From assembly GCA_021397845.1 (NCBI GenBank), contig CM038047.1, forward strand, positions 50,104,210 through 50,168,209: a stretch of DNA of 64,000 nt, given 5' to 3'. The notes beneath the pieces were generated by a model that saw nothing but the letters and a program-made list of their open reading frames with translations, ran no database searches and was not told the origin of the DNA. The position numbers were made by a program, and so were the translations under genes. The stretch comes from Areca catechu (lineage: Eukaryota; Streptophyta; Magnoliopsida; Arecales; Arecaceae). Below, in pieces: positions 11,282 through 22,193 of the stretch (within the stretch, counting starts at the first letter, position 1; every line of letters begins with the position of its first letter).

Positions 11282-13878
11282 ACTCTCCTACCTGGAGACT
11301 TAGATACCCAATCTTGTATTCACGTGAAACATCAAAGGTAAACTTCCAAAAGAAAATAAAAATAAGTTAGTATCATGTGCGGTGCCTCCAATCAACTAGC
11401 TCCAAAGGCCAATTGAGGTAATGCATAGCCCCAATTTCTCTGCAATGACTGTTTTCATTAGCATATTCGCTGAATTCTTCGATCTTTAGATCTTTTCCAG
11501 TGACAGACATCTATCTTCAAGCAGTGCCATGATAAAATGGTATTTTTGCTGTATGTGCTTCATCCTTGCATGGAACATTAGATTCTTTACCAGATGGATA
11601 GCAGTCTAACTGCCATAAAACAAAACACTGCAGATCTGCTCTCTACCCAACTCTGTCAGCAACTTCATAGCCAAATCATCTCTTTGCTAACTTCTGTGAT
11701 GCGATGTACTTCACCTCGGTGATAAAAAGAGCCACGATCTTTTACAACTGCGAGACCTAGCTCACCGCTGTCCTGCCAATGGTGTATACATACCCTATCA
11801 TGCTCCTTCTAATGTCAGCATCACCACCTAGATCTGCATCAACATAGCCCTGTAAAGTTTGATTACCTCTCCGGTAACATAGGCCGACGTCCTTGGTACT
11901 TTTTAGATATCTTAGGATCCACTTGACAGCTTCATAATATTGCTTGCCTAGATTTGCCATGTACTTGCTCCCAGCTCCCACTGCATGTACAATGTCAAGC
12001 CTCGTGCAAACCATCGCATACATCAAGCTACTGACTGCTGAAGTATATAGAATCCTGACTATTATTTTCAACTCATCATCAACCTTGGGTGACTATTCTT
12101 TCAAAAGCTTGAAGTGCATGGCCAAATATGTCTTCATAGGCTTTGCATCTGCCATGTTGAACCGTCCAGCACCTTTTCAATATAATTACTCTGAACCAGC
12201 TTCAGTATACCTACCACCCTATCTCTTTCTATCCTCAATCCAAGTATCTATTTTGCTGCGTCCATGTCCTTCATTGCAAATTCTCTTGATAGCTCTGTCT
12301 TCCATCTTTCGATCTCTTGCATGCTCGATCCAGTTATCAGTATATCATCATACAAGAGTAGAATGATGAAATTACCATCAAAAGACCTGTAGTAATAGCA
12401 ATGATCTTCCTGGCACCTTGCAAAATCACTGTTAGTCATGAATCTATCAAACCTTTTGTACCATAACTGGGAGGCCTGTTTCAAACCATACAAGCTCTTC
12501 TTCAGCTCGCATACCAGGTTTTCTTTACCAGGAACTATAAAGCCAACCGGTTGCTGCATATAAATGTCCTCGTCTATCTTTCCATGCAGGAAAGTAGTAG
12601 TAACATCAAGTTACTTTAAGTATAAATTTTGATGAGCTACTATACTTAAAATAACCCTTATTGTAGAGAGCTTAACAATAGGAGAAAAGATCTCAGTATA
12701 ATCATACCTTCTTTCTTTGGAAGCCTTTTACAACTAACCTTGTCTTGTATCTCTTGCTGCCATTGTGCTCTTCTTTTATCTTGTAAACCTACTTATTGTG
12801 TAGTGCTTTCTTTCCTTTTGGTAGTGTGCTGAGCTTCCATGTCTCATTCTTTATCAAGGACTGCATCCGTTCTTCATCGTCAGCTCCCACTTGACCGAAT
12901 CTTTATTCTCCATGGCTTCATCAAAGCACTTAGGCTCCCCTCCATCTGTCAATAGTAGATAATGCAATAAGGGTGAATATCTTACACGTGATTTCGGGGT
13001 TCTTGTAGATCTTCTCAGCTGAGGTGTCTCTGGCTCAGGTTCAAGATCTCTTGCTCCCTCGGTAATGTCTTCTTTCGTGATCTTTCCAACTTTACTTATT
13101 CTTTCTGATTGTCTGCTTGTCCTACTCTGCATGGAACACTCTGGTCTTTGTATAGACTTCTTTCATTCAACACCATGTCCTTACTCTTAATGATCTTCCT
13201 GTCCTTCTCACTCCAAGCTTGTAATTGAACTCATCAGTGCCATACCCAATGAAGAAGCACCTCTCTGTCTTTGCATCGAGCTTGTCTTCTTCTCTGTATT
13301 AATGTGTATTAGGAGATACAATCAAAAACTTTTAGGTGAGATAAGCTTGCTGACTTCTCTATCCACTCTTCTTCTGGTAGCTTATACTCAAGGGAGATTG
13401 AAGGACTCCTATTAATCAAATAGGTAGTAATACTAACTGTCTCAGTCCAAAACATATTGGGCAATCCAGTATGGAGCCTCATGCTCCTAGCTCTCTCGTT
13501 CAAGGTTCTGTTCATGCACTCAGCTATCCCGTTCTATTGTGGTGTGCTTGGAATTGTCTTCTCCATCTTGATCCTATTGGTTACGTAGAACTCTTTGAAC
13601 TCGATGATGTCATACTCGCTTTCATTGTTCGATCTTAAATACTTTATCTTCTGTCCAAACTCATTCTTCACTAGGCTTTTTTACTTCCTAAAAGTATCAA
13701 ATATATCATATTTATTATGTAAAAATAAAATACATACCTTTCTGGTGGAGTCATCGATGAAGGTCACATAATATCACGAAGCTCCAAAGGTTGCAACCGG
13801 GAAGGGCCCCATACGTCGGTGTGTACAAGCTCCAGCTTTCTTGATCTTGGTTGCCTACCAATCTTGGAGAAACCAGGT
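11282..13878 (-). pseudogene. Copia pol (integrase, RT, RNase H), 5'-truncated
   Basis: Minus-strand pieces in order. Integrase: start of the core near 13850 in the frame with YYVTFIDDSTRK, then MNRTLNERARSMRLHTGLP (13515 on). Connection region with QLRRSTRTPKSRVRYSP (about 13020). RT: LKKSLYGLKQASQLWYKRF near 12500 and LLLYDDILITGSS near 12350. RNase H: LMYAMVCTRLDIVHAVG and WILRYLKSTKDVGLCYRRG (12030-11880), running on in damaged form to about 11400. The RT active-site motif reads YDD instead of YVDD, an in-frame loss of one codon. Gag and protease are missing: near 13878 the sequence switches to a LINE ORF1-like fragment. Stops and frameshifts throughout make it non-functional. Confidence 0.85.
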
Positions 13879-14165
13879 CCCTCTTCCTGGCCTCCTTGAA
13901 GCAAACCAGGGCAAAACCCTTCTCCAGGCTAAACCCAGCTGCACCCCCTTTCAACCTAGCCCATGATCGGAAATCCCTAGCCATCATGTCCTTCGAAACT
14001 CTCTATTCGAGGCTCTTGACCACCACCATCGAGGCCAACCAATTCTCCGATTCCTCCTTCAGGTCCTCCACTGGAAGTTCAACCACCTCCGAGAAATGAT
14101 TGATGAGGTCCTCTACCTCCTCCGGGGACAGTTCCGGTGAAACCTATATTGTTCACCCTTGAATC
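13879..14165 (-). pseudogene. LINE ORF1-like fragment
   Basis: Minus-strand translation gives an acidic stretch (SPEEVEDLINHFSEVVELP), then MMARDFRSWARLKGG and GFALVCFKEARKRDLV. This resembles from memory the DUF4283 nucleic-acid-binding region at the N-terminus of plant LINE ORF1 proteins. One in-frame stop lies between SMVVVKSLE and RVSKDM. It abuts the truncated Copia integrase without a visible LTR, so the join is a recombination or insertion scar. Whether it belongs to the LINE copies on either side cannot be told. Confidence 0.4.
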
Positions 14166-14915
14166 ATCCATTTCTAACTTGTCTCTAGTCAGGCACCATC
14201 ATTTGGGACTTTTAGATGGCTTGACAAGCTGCCAGCCATCCTCACCAACATCACCCCTCCCCCCCCCCAAAAAAAAGCAAGCTACGGATCACTAGCGGTC
14301 AAAAAGATAACAATCATAGCACAAATCCAAAGCATAATGGAATGCAATGGTCAATGGTTCAACAAACTTTTATTATTGCGGTCCTTCACTCTTGTAGCCC
14401 TTTCATACACCAACTTTCAACATTTGGTTTTTTTCACAGCAGGGCTTTCAAAGAACAATAAAATAGAATAGTCTTAGTCTCATAGAATCAATTCCACCGG
14501 TAGCCAAGTTATCAATGGAAATATTTTGTAACTCAAACCAAACTGGCTGAAACGGGTCAAATCCTATACAATTTTGCTTTTAAAGGATGAAAAAAATTAC
14601 CAAGAGATGAATCGATTGTTTACGATGCTTAAAATGCCATTACTTTTAAAATGCCCCTTCATATTGAAGGGAGACTCAATAACCATGATCAAATGGATAG
14701 CCAAACCAAATTACTAACTCAACAAGGCTCATTCTTTTCTTTAAGATATTTGAAGAATGATCTAATTTGTAACCTTTTTTTTTTTGAAGCCATACATATT
14801 ATAGAAAAGCAAACACCGCAGCTCTCAACTCCCTAAAGGCTTTAGAGGCCACCAGATGTATCAAGCAAACCCCCCAAATGGAAAGTGAATTACTTTATGT
14901 TTTCTCACTTGCAAT
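14166..14915. other. Unassigned non-coding stretch
   Basis: No protein similarity recognised. It holds a C9/A8 homopolymer junction near 14255-14276 and a T12 run near 14774-14786 that could be the reversed poly(A) tail of a retroposon, although I see no element body or target duplication. The last 8 bases (14908-14915) are the left target duplication of the MITE that follows. Confidence 0.4.
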
Positions 14916-15667
14916 TAGGGCTAGCTCGATGGGCTTTGGCCTGGCCCAAAATGGGTCGAGCTTCAGGTCAATTTTTTATAAATCAGGCTGGGCTTCGGGC
15001 TTTATATTAAAGCCCATTTAATTTTCGGATTGGGCTCGTGCACCTTTTTGGCCTGGCCCGGATCGGCCCGAAGCCTGGCCCAGACTAAACCTAGCACCCC
15101 CTCTCCTTCTCCGTCATTTTTCTTTTCCTTTCGTTTCTTCTCCATAATCCCGTTCTCCTCTGTTCTCCTTTGTTTCCAAGCCACCCCACCAACAGCCTCG
15201 ATGCTCGCCCCTAATGCCCCCAATGCCCCCACCCCCCATGTGACCTCGTGACCCCCCCTCCTCGGCTTTGATCTGCCTCCTTCGGCCTCGGTGCTCACAC
15301 CCGATGACCACGGCCCCCATGCGACCTCGCGATCCCTCTCTGGCTCTGATCTGCCTCCCCTGACCTCGGCAACCCACTCGACGCCCATTGCCCTTGGTGC
15401 GACCTTGTGGCCCCCCTTCCCGGCTATAATCTCATAGTTCCGGTGCCCTCACATCCCCCATACTTTGGTCAGTCGGCGAACCATTTTTTTTATCATTGGG
15501 CTTGTATTTGGACTGGCCCGATCGGGCTTGGGCCTAGCTCGGTTCGGGCTTGGGCCTGAGGTTTAAGAAAAACTTGGACCTAAGCCCAGCTCGAAGTTCG
15601 AAATTTTTTTCAGGCTAGGCTTGGATAGGGGTGTGGCCCAGTCCAACCCAGCCCATTTCCAGCCCTA
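14916..15667. mobile_element. hAT-type MITE, 752 bp
   Basis: The left end reads TAGGGCTAGCTCGATGGGC and the right end, read inward, TAGGGCTGGAAATGGGC: imperfect terminal inverted repeats of the TAGGGCTG type. The flanks are CTTGCAAT (14908-14915) and CCTGCAAT (15668-15675), an 8-bp target duplication with one mismatch, as expected for hAT transposons. Subterminal regions are full of short GGGCTTGGGCC-like words in both orientations, typical of hAT transposase binding regions. The interior (about 15100-15430) has diverged ~110-bp repeats with phrases such as CGACCTCG and GATCTGCCTCC. No transposase gene; it would need one in trans. Confidence 0.8.
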
Positions 15668-15884
15668 CCTGCAATGTCTTTTTGGTTTTTGTGAACCAGA
15701 TGCACATGATCATTATTTTTGGTTGTAAGTTGGTTATCCCATCGTTGCATGCTTCTATTTAGTTCCCCTTTCGGGTCTGATGGATCTCCCACTTTGCTAT
15801 TCATCATAAATGAGATTGTTCCAAAGTATTGAGTTCTAGTTTCAAAAATAAGTTATCTGTTGCTCTATCCTATCACTAATGTTG
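15668..15884. other. Flank of the MITE, expected pre-insertion neighbour of gypsy element 1
   Basis: Non-coding sequence continuous with copy 2 of the duplicated segment. In copy 1 the gypsy element sits at exactly this junction, so this stretch predicts what should lie left of that element outside the window. Confidence 0.5.
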
Positions 15885-15965
15885 CTTCTAATTATGATAT
15901 TGAAGTTATCTCCTCACATTCTCATTACCATACATGATGCTGTAACTTTTTATTAATCCACATGA

Positions 15966-18900
15966 CATGCTTATTTTGAAACATGCGAGGTTTTGGTAGA
16001 TCTCATAAATGTTGATCTATCAAGGAAGTCGTTCTCTCTCTCAAAATGTGTGGTGACTTGCTTCCAAGAATCCATACTTTCTTCTATAGATTTTTCCACC
16101 ATCAAATCCATGTGCAGTCATTTTTTAATTAGTGGGAATCCATTGATTCTATTAACTCTATTGATTCTATTAACTCTATGATAGGTATTCTTATAACCTA
16201 GAAGTCTGTGGATGTTTATGGATGCCTGTTCTCTAAAGGAACCTTCTCCATTAGCACAATGCACTCCTTCATTAACTCTCCAAATAATTCTTAGTAGCTT
16301 CTTACTAATGTCTATGGACCAGTTGATCATGCACTCCATTCAAGTTTCTTCTCAAAACTCAAAAAGCTTCAAGACCTCTGGAAGGGCCCTTGGATTTTGT
16401 TGGGCAATTTTAATCTCACTAAATTCGTATGGGAGAGAAAAGGTTCAAAAAACTCTAGAAGAATCTCCAAAGAGTTTAATGAATTTATTACATCCTTGCA
16501 ATTGTTGGACATTAGACTCAAACATAAATCTTACACCTGGTCAAATTACCAACAAAACCCGATCTTAGCGAGGTTAGACAAATGCCTGGCTTCACTAGAG
16601 TGGATGAATGCTTTCCCACTTACTGCACTTCTCCCATTACCAAGATCTCATCTGATCATTGCCCACTTCTTCTACATCATACTTTGCCATTTACAAGGAG
16701 CAAGGTGTTTAGATTTGAAAACTTTTGGTACTCTACTAAAAACCTTGATGAACTCATAGAGTCTTGGTAGAATGGTGCTCCAACTTTAACAGACTCTACT
16801 ACTAACCTGGTGTAAAAGCTCAGCGCCATTAGTAGAAATCTCAATAGATGGAATAAAAACACCAATGGAAACATTATAATGAGAAGAAAAGCCATTATGG
16901 AGAGAATTCAATAGTTGGATTCTCAGAGGAGGATTGTACCCTAACAGATCAGGAAAGATCCGAGATAGCCATCTTAAAAGAAAACCTTAGTTCGATTCTC
17001 CTGCAAGAGGAAATCCTGTGACGTCAGCACTCAAGTGTTTAGGGCTAATGCACGAAGATAAAAATATCAAATTCCTCCATGCATACGCTAGCTCAAGAAA
17101 ATATAAGAATATTTTCACCAAGACGAGGGTGAATAGAACAGAAGTTGTAGAGAAGGAAGAACTCAAGAAATCCTTCATTAAATTCTATAGAAATCTATTC
17201 TATAATACTTATCCATCTGACATCAGAATGAACTGGGATCTCTTGTACCCTGGAGAAAGCTTGAACATGGCAACCCTAAAGAATCCTTTCTCTGAAGGCG
17301 AGATTGAAGTAGTCTTTAGCTTAGCAAGGGACAAGGCACGAGACTAGATGGTTTCCTAATATCTTTCACCCAACAATATTAGATGGCTATTAATTAGATA
17401 TTTGCAAGTTTTTTTATGATTTTCTTCAGAAAAGTGTGACCTTTCAGGATAAATTATACCTTCATGACCCTTGTCCCAAAGAAACAAAGAACTTATCATT
17501 AGGTGACTACCAACCCATTAGCTTGAAACATAGAATTATGAAAATTATTTTGAAAGACTTAAGCATTAGACTCTTAACTTCATGGAAACCTGATCTCTGT
17601 ATAACAATCAGCTTTTATTAAAGGGAGATTCATAGGCGATGGAGTATTTGCAACAGCTGAAATAATAACCCAATGTCAGAGATCAAACCGAGAAGGATTA
17701 ATTCTAAATCTGGACATTCAAAATGCTTTTGATAGTATGATTGGCAACTGCTTGTTGACCTCCTTAGGGCGAAAGGGTTTGGTGCTAAGTGGTGCTTTTG
17801 GATCTCAAACCTACTCTTCTCTACAAAAATTGCATTATTGATCAATGGGAATCCTACGTGATGGATCAAAATAATCGTGTGCTCAAGCAGGGAGACCCCC
17901 TATCCCCTTATTCATTTTAGTAATGGATATCTTAATCGCATGCTTCAGTTAGCCCACACTAATAAAGTTATTGCAAGTTTGGGCCCTTCTTTCTTCTTCA
18001 TTGAAAAGTTCTGTCTTTGATATGTAGATGATATTATCATCTTCTCCAGGGCTTTAAAATAAGATATCAAATTCCTAAAATTCATCATTTATTCTTTTGA
18101 AGTTGCATGTGGGTTGACAATTAACTTCTCAAAAAGTTCACTTATTGGCATCGGGGATGAACCAGAACAAAAGTTCTTTATTTTCGAGTATCATGGGTTG
18201 TTCACAAGCTTCGCTACTTTTTAATTACCCGGGCTTTTCCCTATGCTAAACAAGCCAAGGAGATCTGATTGGACCTTCCTAGAATAGAAGATTCAGAAGA
18301 AACTTGAGGAATGGAAAGATAGCCTATTGTCATTGGCAGGTTGACAGGCATTAGTCAATGCAATGCTTGGTGCTATATCTATTTATTGGATGTCCACTTT
18401 TGAGATTTCGTTGGCTACAATCCAATGTATCGATTTGATTGAAGAAGGTTCCTTTGAAGATGAGATAAACTATATCATGGAGGCCATTGCTTAGTCAGCT
18501 GGGACAAGGTCTGTCGCCCTAAACGATTAGGAGGGTAACATTAGAACTCTTAATTGCCGCTTTCTAACAAAGTGGTGGTAGTGGTACTACACGAGCCTCA
18601 CAGATGTTGGAGATTCCTCTTAGCTAACATGCATTTCTTAGAGTCTCCACCTAGCTAATATGCAAAACAATAAGATAGAAAGGCCTCCCCATCTCTACAA
18701 AGTATATGAAGCTTAGAACTTGGTTCTTCCAAAGTATCACATTCTCCTATCAAAAGGTGACTAAATCGCTTTCCGGTATGACACCTGGCTTATGGAGGAG
18801 GAGCCTTTGAAGAACCACTTTTCTATACTCTTCAGATTATTTGATGAATCAAGAATATCCATAATCTCCTTCATAGAACTTCTTTTTGGTAATCATCTCA

Positions 18901-19703
18901 GTGTCCACTATATAACGACCCAAAGAAAAGATGAAATGAAGCTCTTAGTTGAACTCAACCATTCTGTATCTATATAACAATCCAAAGAAAAGATGAAATG
19001 AAGCTCTTAGTTGAACTCAACCATTCTGTATCTCTTTCTGCATTAGAAGATGACGCTATATGGAAGTGGTCCTCAAACCATAAATTCTCAATCATAAACT
19101 TTTATCACCTTTTGAGCCATGGAGGGATTGAATGTCGATTTGCTCATGCAAACTTAAAGCTCCTGATCCCAGAGAAGATCAAAATATTCACCTGGCTTGC
19201 TATTTTGATAAAATACTTATAGCAAAAAACCTAAGGAAATGAAATTGGCCCGCCCTAAGACATACCCAAATTATGAGGAACATGAAGAAGCCATGGACCA
19301 CCTACTCTTATCATGCCTTTTTACAATTTAGTTTGGCAACTACTCCAAAGTCCTCTGTCTCACCCTAGCCTCCCTAATAGGTACTTGATATTTGGAAGTC
19401 TTAGAGGTTAGTAATCAAAGAAAAATGAAAAGAACTGTGTGGAACTTTTGGTTTTCAGTAACCTCCTGGTTTATCTGGAAGGAAAGGAATCACAATGTTT
19501 TTAAGCTTCAGGCCACGTCTCCCAGATCAAGTATTCTCAAAGCAGCAACATTTCTCAAAAGTGTACCCTCTTCTACAATGGGAAAGCCAAGTCAGTCATC
19601 CTTCAAACTTGTGAAGTTTGTACAACCTAAACCTATTATAGGAGTGATTGAAGATAAGGTACTACTAGGCTCTGACCTCTATAGTATCCTAAATATGTTC
19701 TGA
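15966..19703 (+). pseudogene. LINE (L1-type) ORF2 relic, copy 2
   Basis: Same order as copy 1: endonuclease fragments (NMRGFGRSHKC start; RLKHKSYTWSNYQQNPI near 16520), RT fragments with the additional stretch SLGDYQPISLKHRIMKIILK near 17500, DIQNAFDS near 17715, and the zinc-finger RVT region near 19060. The C-terminal region WNFWFSVTSWFIWKERNHNV is open for about 100 codons to the stop at 19701-19703. Many stops and frameshifts elsewhere; not functional. ORF1 and a poly(A) tail are missing. Confidence 0.85.
18910..19033. repeat. 62-bp tandem duplication inside LINE copy 2
   Basis: Same duplication as at 9559-9682, units starting at 18910 and 18972. Shared between copies, hence older than the segmental duplication. 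Confidence 0.9.
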
Positions 19704-19722
19704 TAACCTTTGATACTACATC

Positions 19723-20607
19723 TGTTAGGATGTGGTGCATAGTGAGATACCAAAAAAGTTTACAGAAGAAATAAAAGAAAGCATAAAAGAAATAAAAATA
19801 TAACACAAGCAACACACAGGGATTACATGCTTCGGAGCCTCTTGCTCCTACATCCATGACCGCAAAGATCAAATATCCATTATGAAGAAGGAATACAGGA
19901 AGTTATTACAACAAGACCTTCTTTAAATGCACACCCCAACCTAATAAAAAGAAAGAAGAAAAAATAAAATAATACAGGAGAAACCTCCCCTCCCTCTCTC
20001 TTTCCCTTGTTTTCTCTCTTGGAAAATTCTTAGACCACTTTTTTGGTTGCAAAAAACTCTCCCTGGCTCTCTGTTCTTCCCTGCTATAGCTCTCGGCGGC
20101 ATCCCCTATCGAGAAGAGGATCAAAATAGTCCAAAACCATGTCAAAATGGATCTCTAGGTCACTATAGAAGGCCACTTGAAGCAGAAAGCATTCCAGGCC
20201 TTCTAATCTATGATGAACACCTCAAATTGTGTCAAAATCCAAGTCAAATTATCCCTGATCATGTCTAAAGCCACCTCATCATCAGATCTCGCATCCGATG
20301 GCCCAAAGATCCAACGACCCAAAACCGTTCGAACCCCCATGGATCGCGTGAATCATCGCATGGTCCATGGTGAGCTGTTCGAAATGCAGGGGGAAACGCC
20401 CTTGCATCTACTGCCTACAATGGGTCGAGCCCATGCCGCGCACTCGCGCATGGGCCTAGCTGCGTGCCCGTGTGCCGGGCCTAGGCTGCACACCTAAGCA
20501 CATGAGTCAGGCCGGGTTTGGTCTGGCGGGCCAGTTGGGTCCATTTTTTTTGTTTCTTTTTTCTGCTGGGCTTCTAGGCTTGGGTGGATATGGCTCCACA
20601 CCCAACA
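19723..20607 (-). mobile_element. LTR of the minus-strand Copia element, copy 2 (885 bp)
   Basis: Counterpart of 10377-11281 with the same TG...CA ends. The next 96 bases (20608-20703) are the 3' end of the element interior; the rest of that element, present in copy 1 as pol, is cut off by element A. Confidence 0.75.
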
Positions 20608-20703
20608 ACTCTCTTACTTGGGGACTTAGACACCCAATCTTGCATCCACGTGAAATATCAAAGGTAAACTTCCAAAAAAAATAAAAATAAGTCAGTATCA
20701 TGT

Positions 20704-22136
20704 TGTTGGGTCTACCCTTGATTTTGATGAATAACAAAATGTTGAGTACATATTTTGTACTAACGATTATTTATAATTATGAGTTTTTTTGGAATCAAGC
20801 ACCTCAAATTCTTAAAATTAAGAGTATCATGGTATGCTTTGGCCCAAAGCATTTTTCATGATTTGAGGAGTCTTCTCCATTCAAAAAGATACAAATAAGT
20901 TCAATTATTGTTTATGCATGTTGCATTTAAGTTTCATTGAAAAACTTTATATTTTTGGCATGTTTGGCACTTGCTTTTGATATTTGCAGAACCAAGTGTC
21001 AACACCTGGGAGCCCAAGTGTCGACACTTTAGCATTTGGCATGCAGAAATTTTCATGGCATGCCAAGTGTCGACACTCAGAACTCAAGTGTCGACACCTG
21101 AAACTCAAGTGTCGACACTTAAGTTTCCAAGTATCGACTCAAGGCTTGAGACTTTTTGAAAATACAGAACTTGTCATGGAGAAGTTTTTGTGTCAAGTGT
21201 CGACACTTGAAAGCTCAAGTATCGATACCTGGAAGTCAAGTGTCAATACCTGACATCCAAGTGTTGACACCAGACAGCTAAGTGTCGACACTCGGGTTTT
21301 AACAGCCTCAATGGAACTATTTTTTGATAGCCTGAAATTGTGGTTTTTAGCCCCCAACGGCTAGTTTTGATCCCTAACGATCTAAAACGGTTTTTTTGGA
21401 TGTTTTTCATGTATTTAAGCTTCACCAAACTCATTCATGAAGCAAGAGAAAGAGAAAAGCAAGGAAATATCCAAGAGTTAATGTTCTTCTTCAAGAACTC
21501 CACTTCCAAAAGCAAAAAGGAGATATTCCACTAAAAAGTCTACATTCCTTTCATTTCATCTTTCCAAATGTGTTCTTGAGAAGATTTCAAGTCAAGTCAC
21601 ATTAAGCAATCATTCAAGAGCTTCAAAGATTTCTCATCTACTTTAAGAAGAGAGTTTATTTATATTTAATTCTTGTATTCTGAATTTACTTTTGTTTGAC
21701 CTAGCTTTCAAGGTTCTTGAAAGTAGGTTGTAAGGTTGTTGGTGAGCCAAAACCAACTAGGGTTGACTTGTGGTCCAAAGACAAAACAAGTATAAAGGTT
21801 TATTGGTGAGCCTAGGTGATAAAACCAACTTAGGTTTTGACTTGTGAGCCTTGAAAACAAGTCGGCTGTAATCTTTGAAGAGATTATAGTAAAATTCCCA
21901 AGAAGAGCTTGGGGAGTGGACGTAGGTGCTTAGTGAGCACCGAACCACTATAAATATCGGTGTTTGTGTGATTATCTCCCTTACTTCTTGCACTTTATTT
22001 CCTGAACTTATTATTTTTCGCTGTATATATTTAAGTGCATTATCCACAAACACTACACGGCCTGCACATAATTGTGTTAAATTTTTTAAAAGACCCAATT
22101 CACCCCCCCCCACTTGGGCTCCATTTTTGGGCAACA
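20704..22136 (+). mobile_element. 5' LTR of element A (1433 bp)
   Basis: Starts TGTTGGGTCTACCC and continues CTTGATTTTGATGAATAACAA, a phrase shared with the LTR starts of element C (39010, 54655) and, reversed, D. Ends TTTTTGGGCAACA just before the primer binding site. A TATTTAAGC sequence near 21412 is a possible TATA element, downstream of the motif cluster at 20994-21298. The 3' part repeats phrases such as TTGGTGAGCC and AAAACCAACT several times. Confidence 0.85.
20994..21298. promoter_or_regulatory. Cluster of about 11 SalI-type palindromic motifs in LTR A
   Basis: Eleven variants of CAAGTGTCGACACTTG lie within 305 bp, spaced about 20-40 bp apart. The core AGTGTCGACACT is a perfect palindrome. 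Decayed versions mostly change the central CpG to TG or CA (GTCAAC, GTTGAC), as deamination of methylated C would. They lie upstream of the TATA-like sequence, as enhancer sites would. No factor is identified. Confidence 0.6.
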
Positions 22137-22138
22137 AG

Positions 22139-22150
22139 TGGTATCAGAGC
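22139..22150 (+). promoter_or_regulatory. Primer binding site of element A
   Basis: TGGTATCAGAGC, complementary to the 3' end of plant initiator tRNA-Met, two bases after the LTR. Confidence 0.9.
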
Positions 22151-22193
22151 TCTGGTACTCTCTTGTAGGTCCAAGGATCTTGAGTAAAAGATC

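Larger units (their letters stand above)
6701..11378. repeat. Duplicated segment, copy 1
   Basis: Collinear with 15885-20703 in the same orientation, from CTTCTAATTATG to TATCATGT, at roughly 95 percent identity by eye in the parts compared. It holds a LINE ORF2 relic and a minus-strand Copia LTR with the first 97 bp of its interior. The left edge coincides exactly with the end of the gypsy LTR. The largest difference is about 160 bp missing here near 8341 that copy 2 has at about 17537-17698. Confidence 0.9.
15885..20703. repeat. Duplicated segment, copy 2
   Basis: Direct copy of 6701-11378 with scattered substitutions and small indels. It keeps about 160 bp of LINE RT that copy 1 has lost and carries a 14-bp local repeat (TTGATTCTATTAAC, near 16143-16171) absent from copy 1. 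The right edge coincides with the start of the LTR of element A at 20704, so the original duplication was probably longer. Confidence 0.9.

Noticed and set aside
15002..15388. Minus-strand ORF of 128 codons inside the MITE
   Set aside because: GC-rich internal repeat sequence of a non-coding transposon; Gly/Arg/Glu-rich translation without similarity.
20994..21298. CRISPR-like array of short repeats
   Set aside because: Spacing and repeats are irregular, the repeats are palindromic LTR words in a plant retrotransposon, and there are no cas genes.
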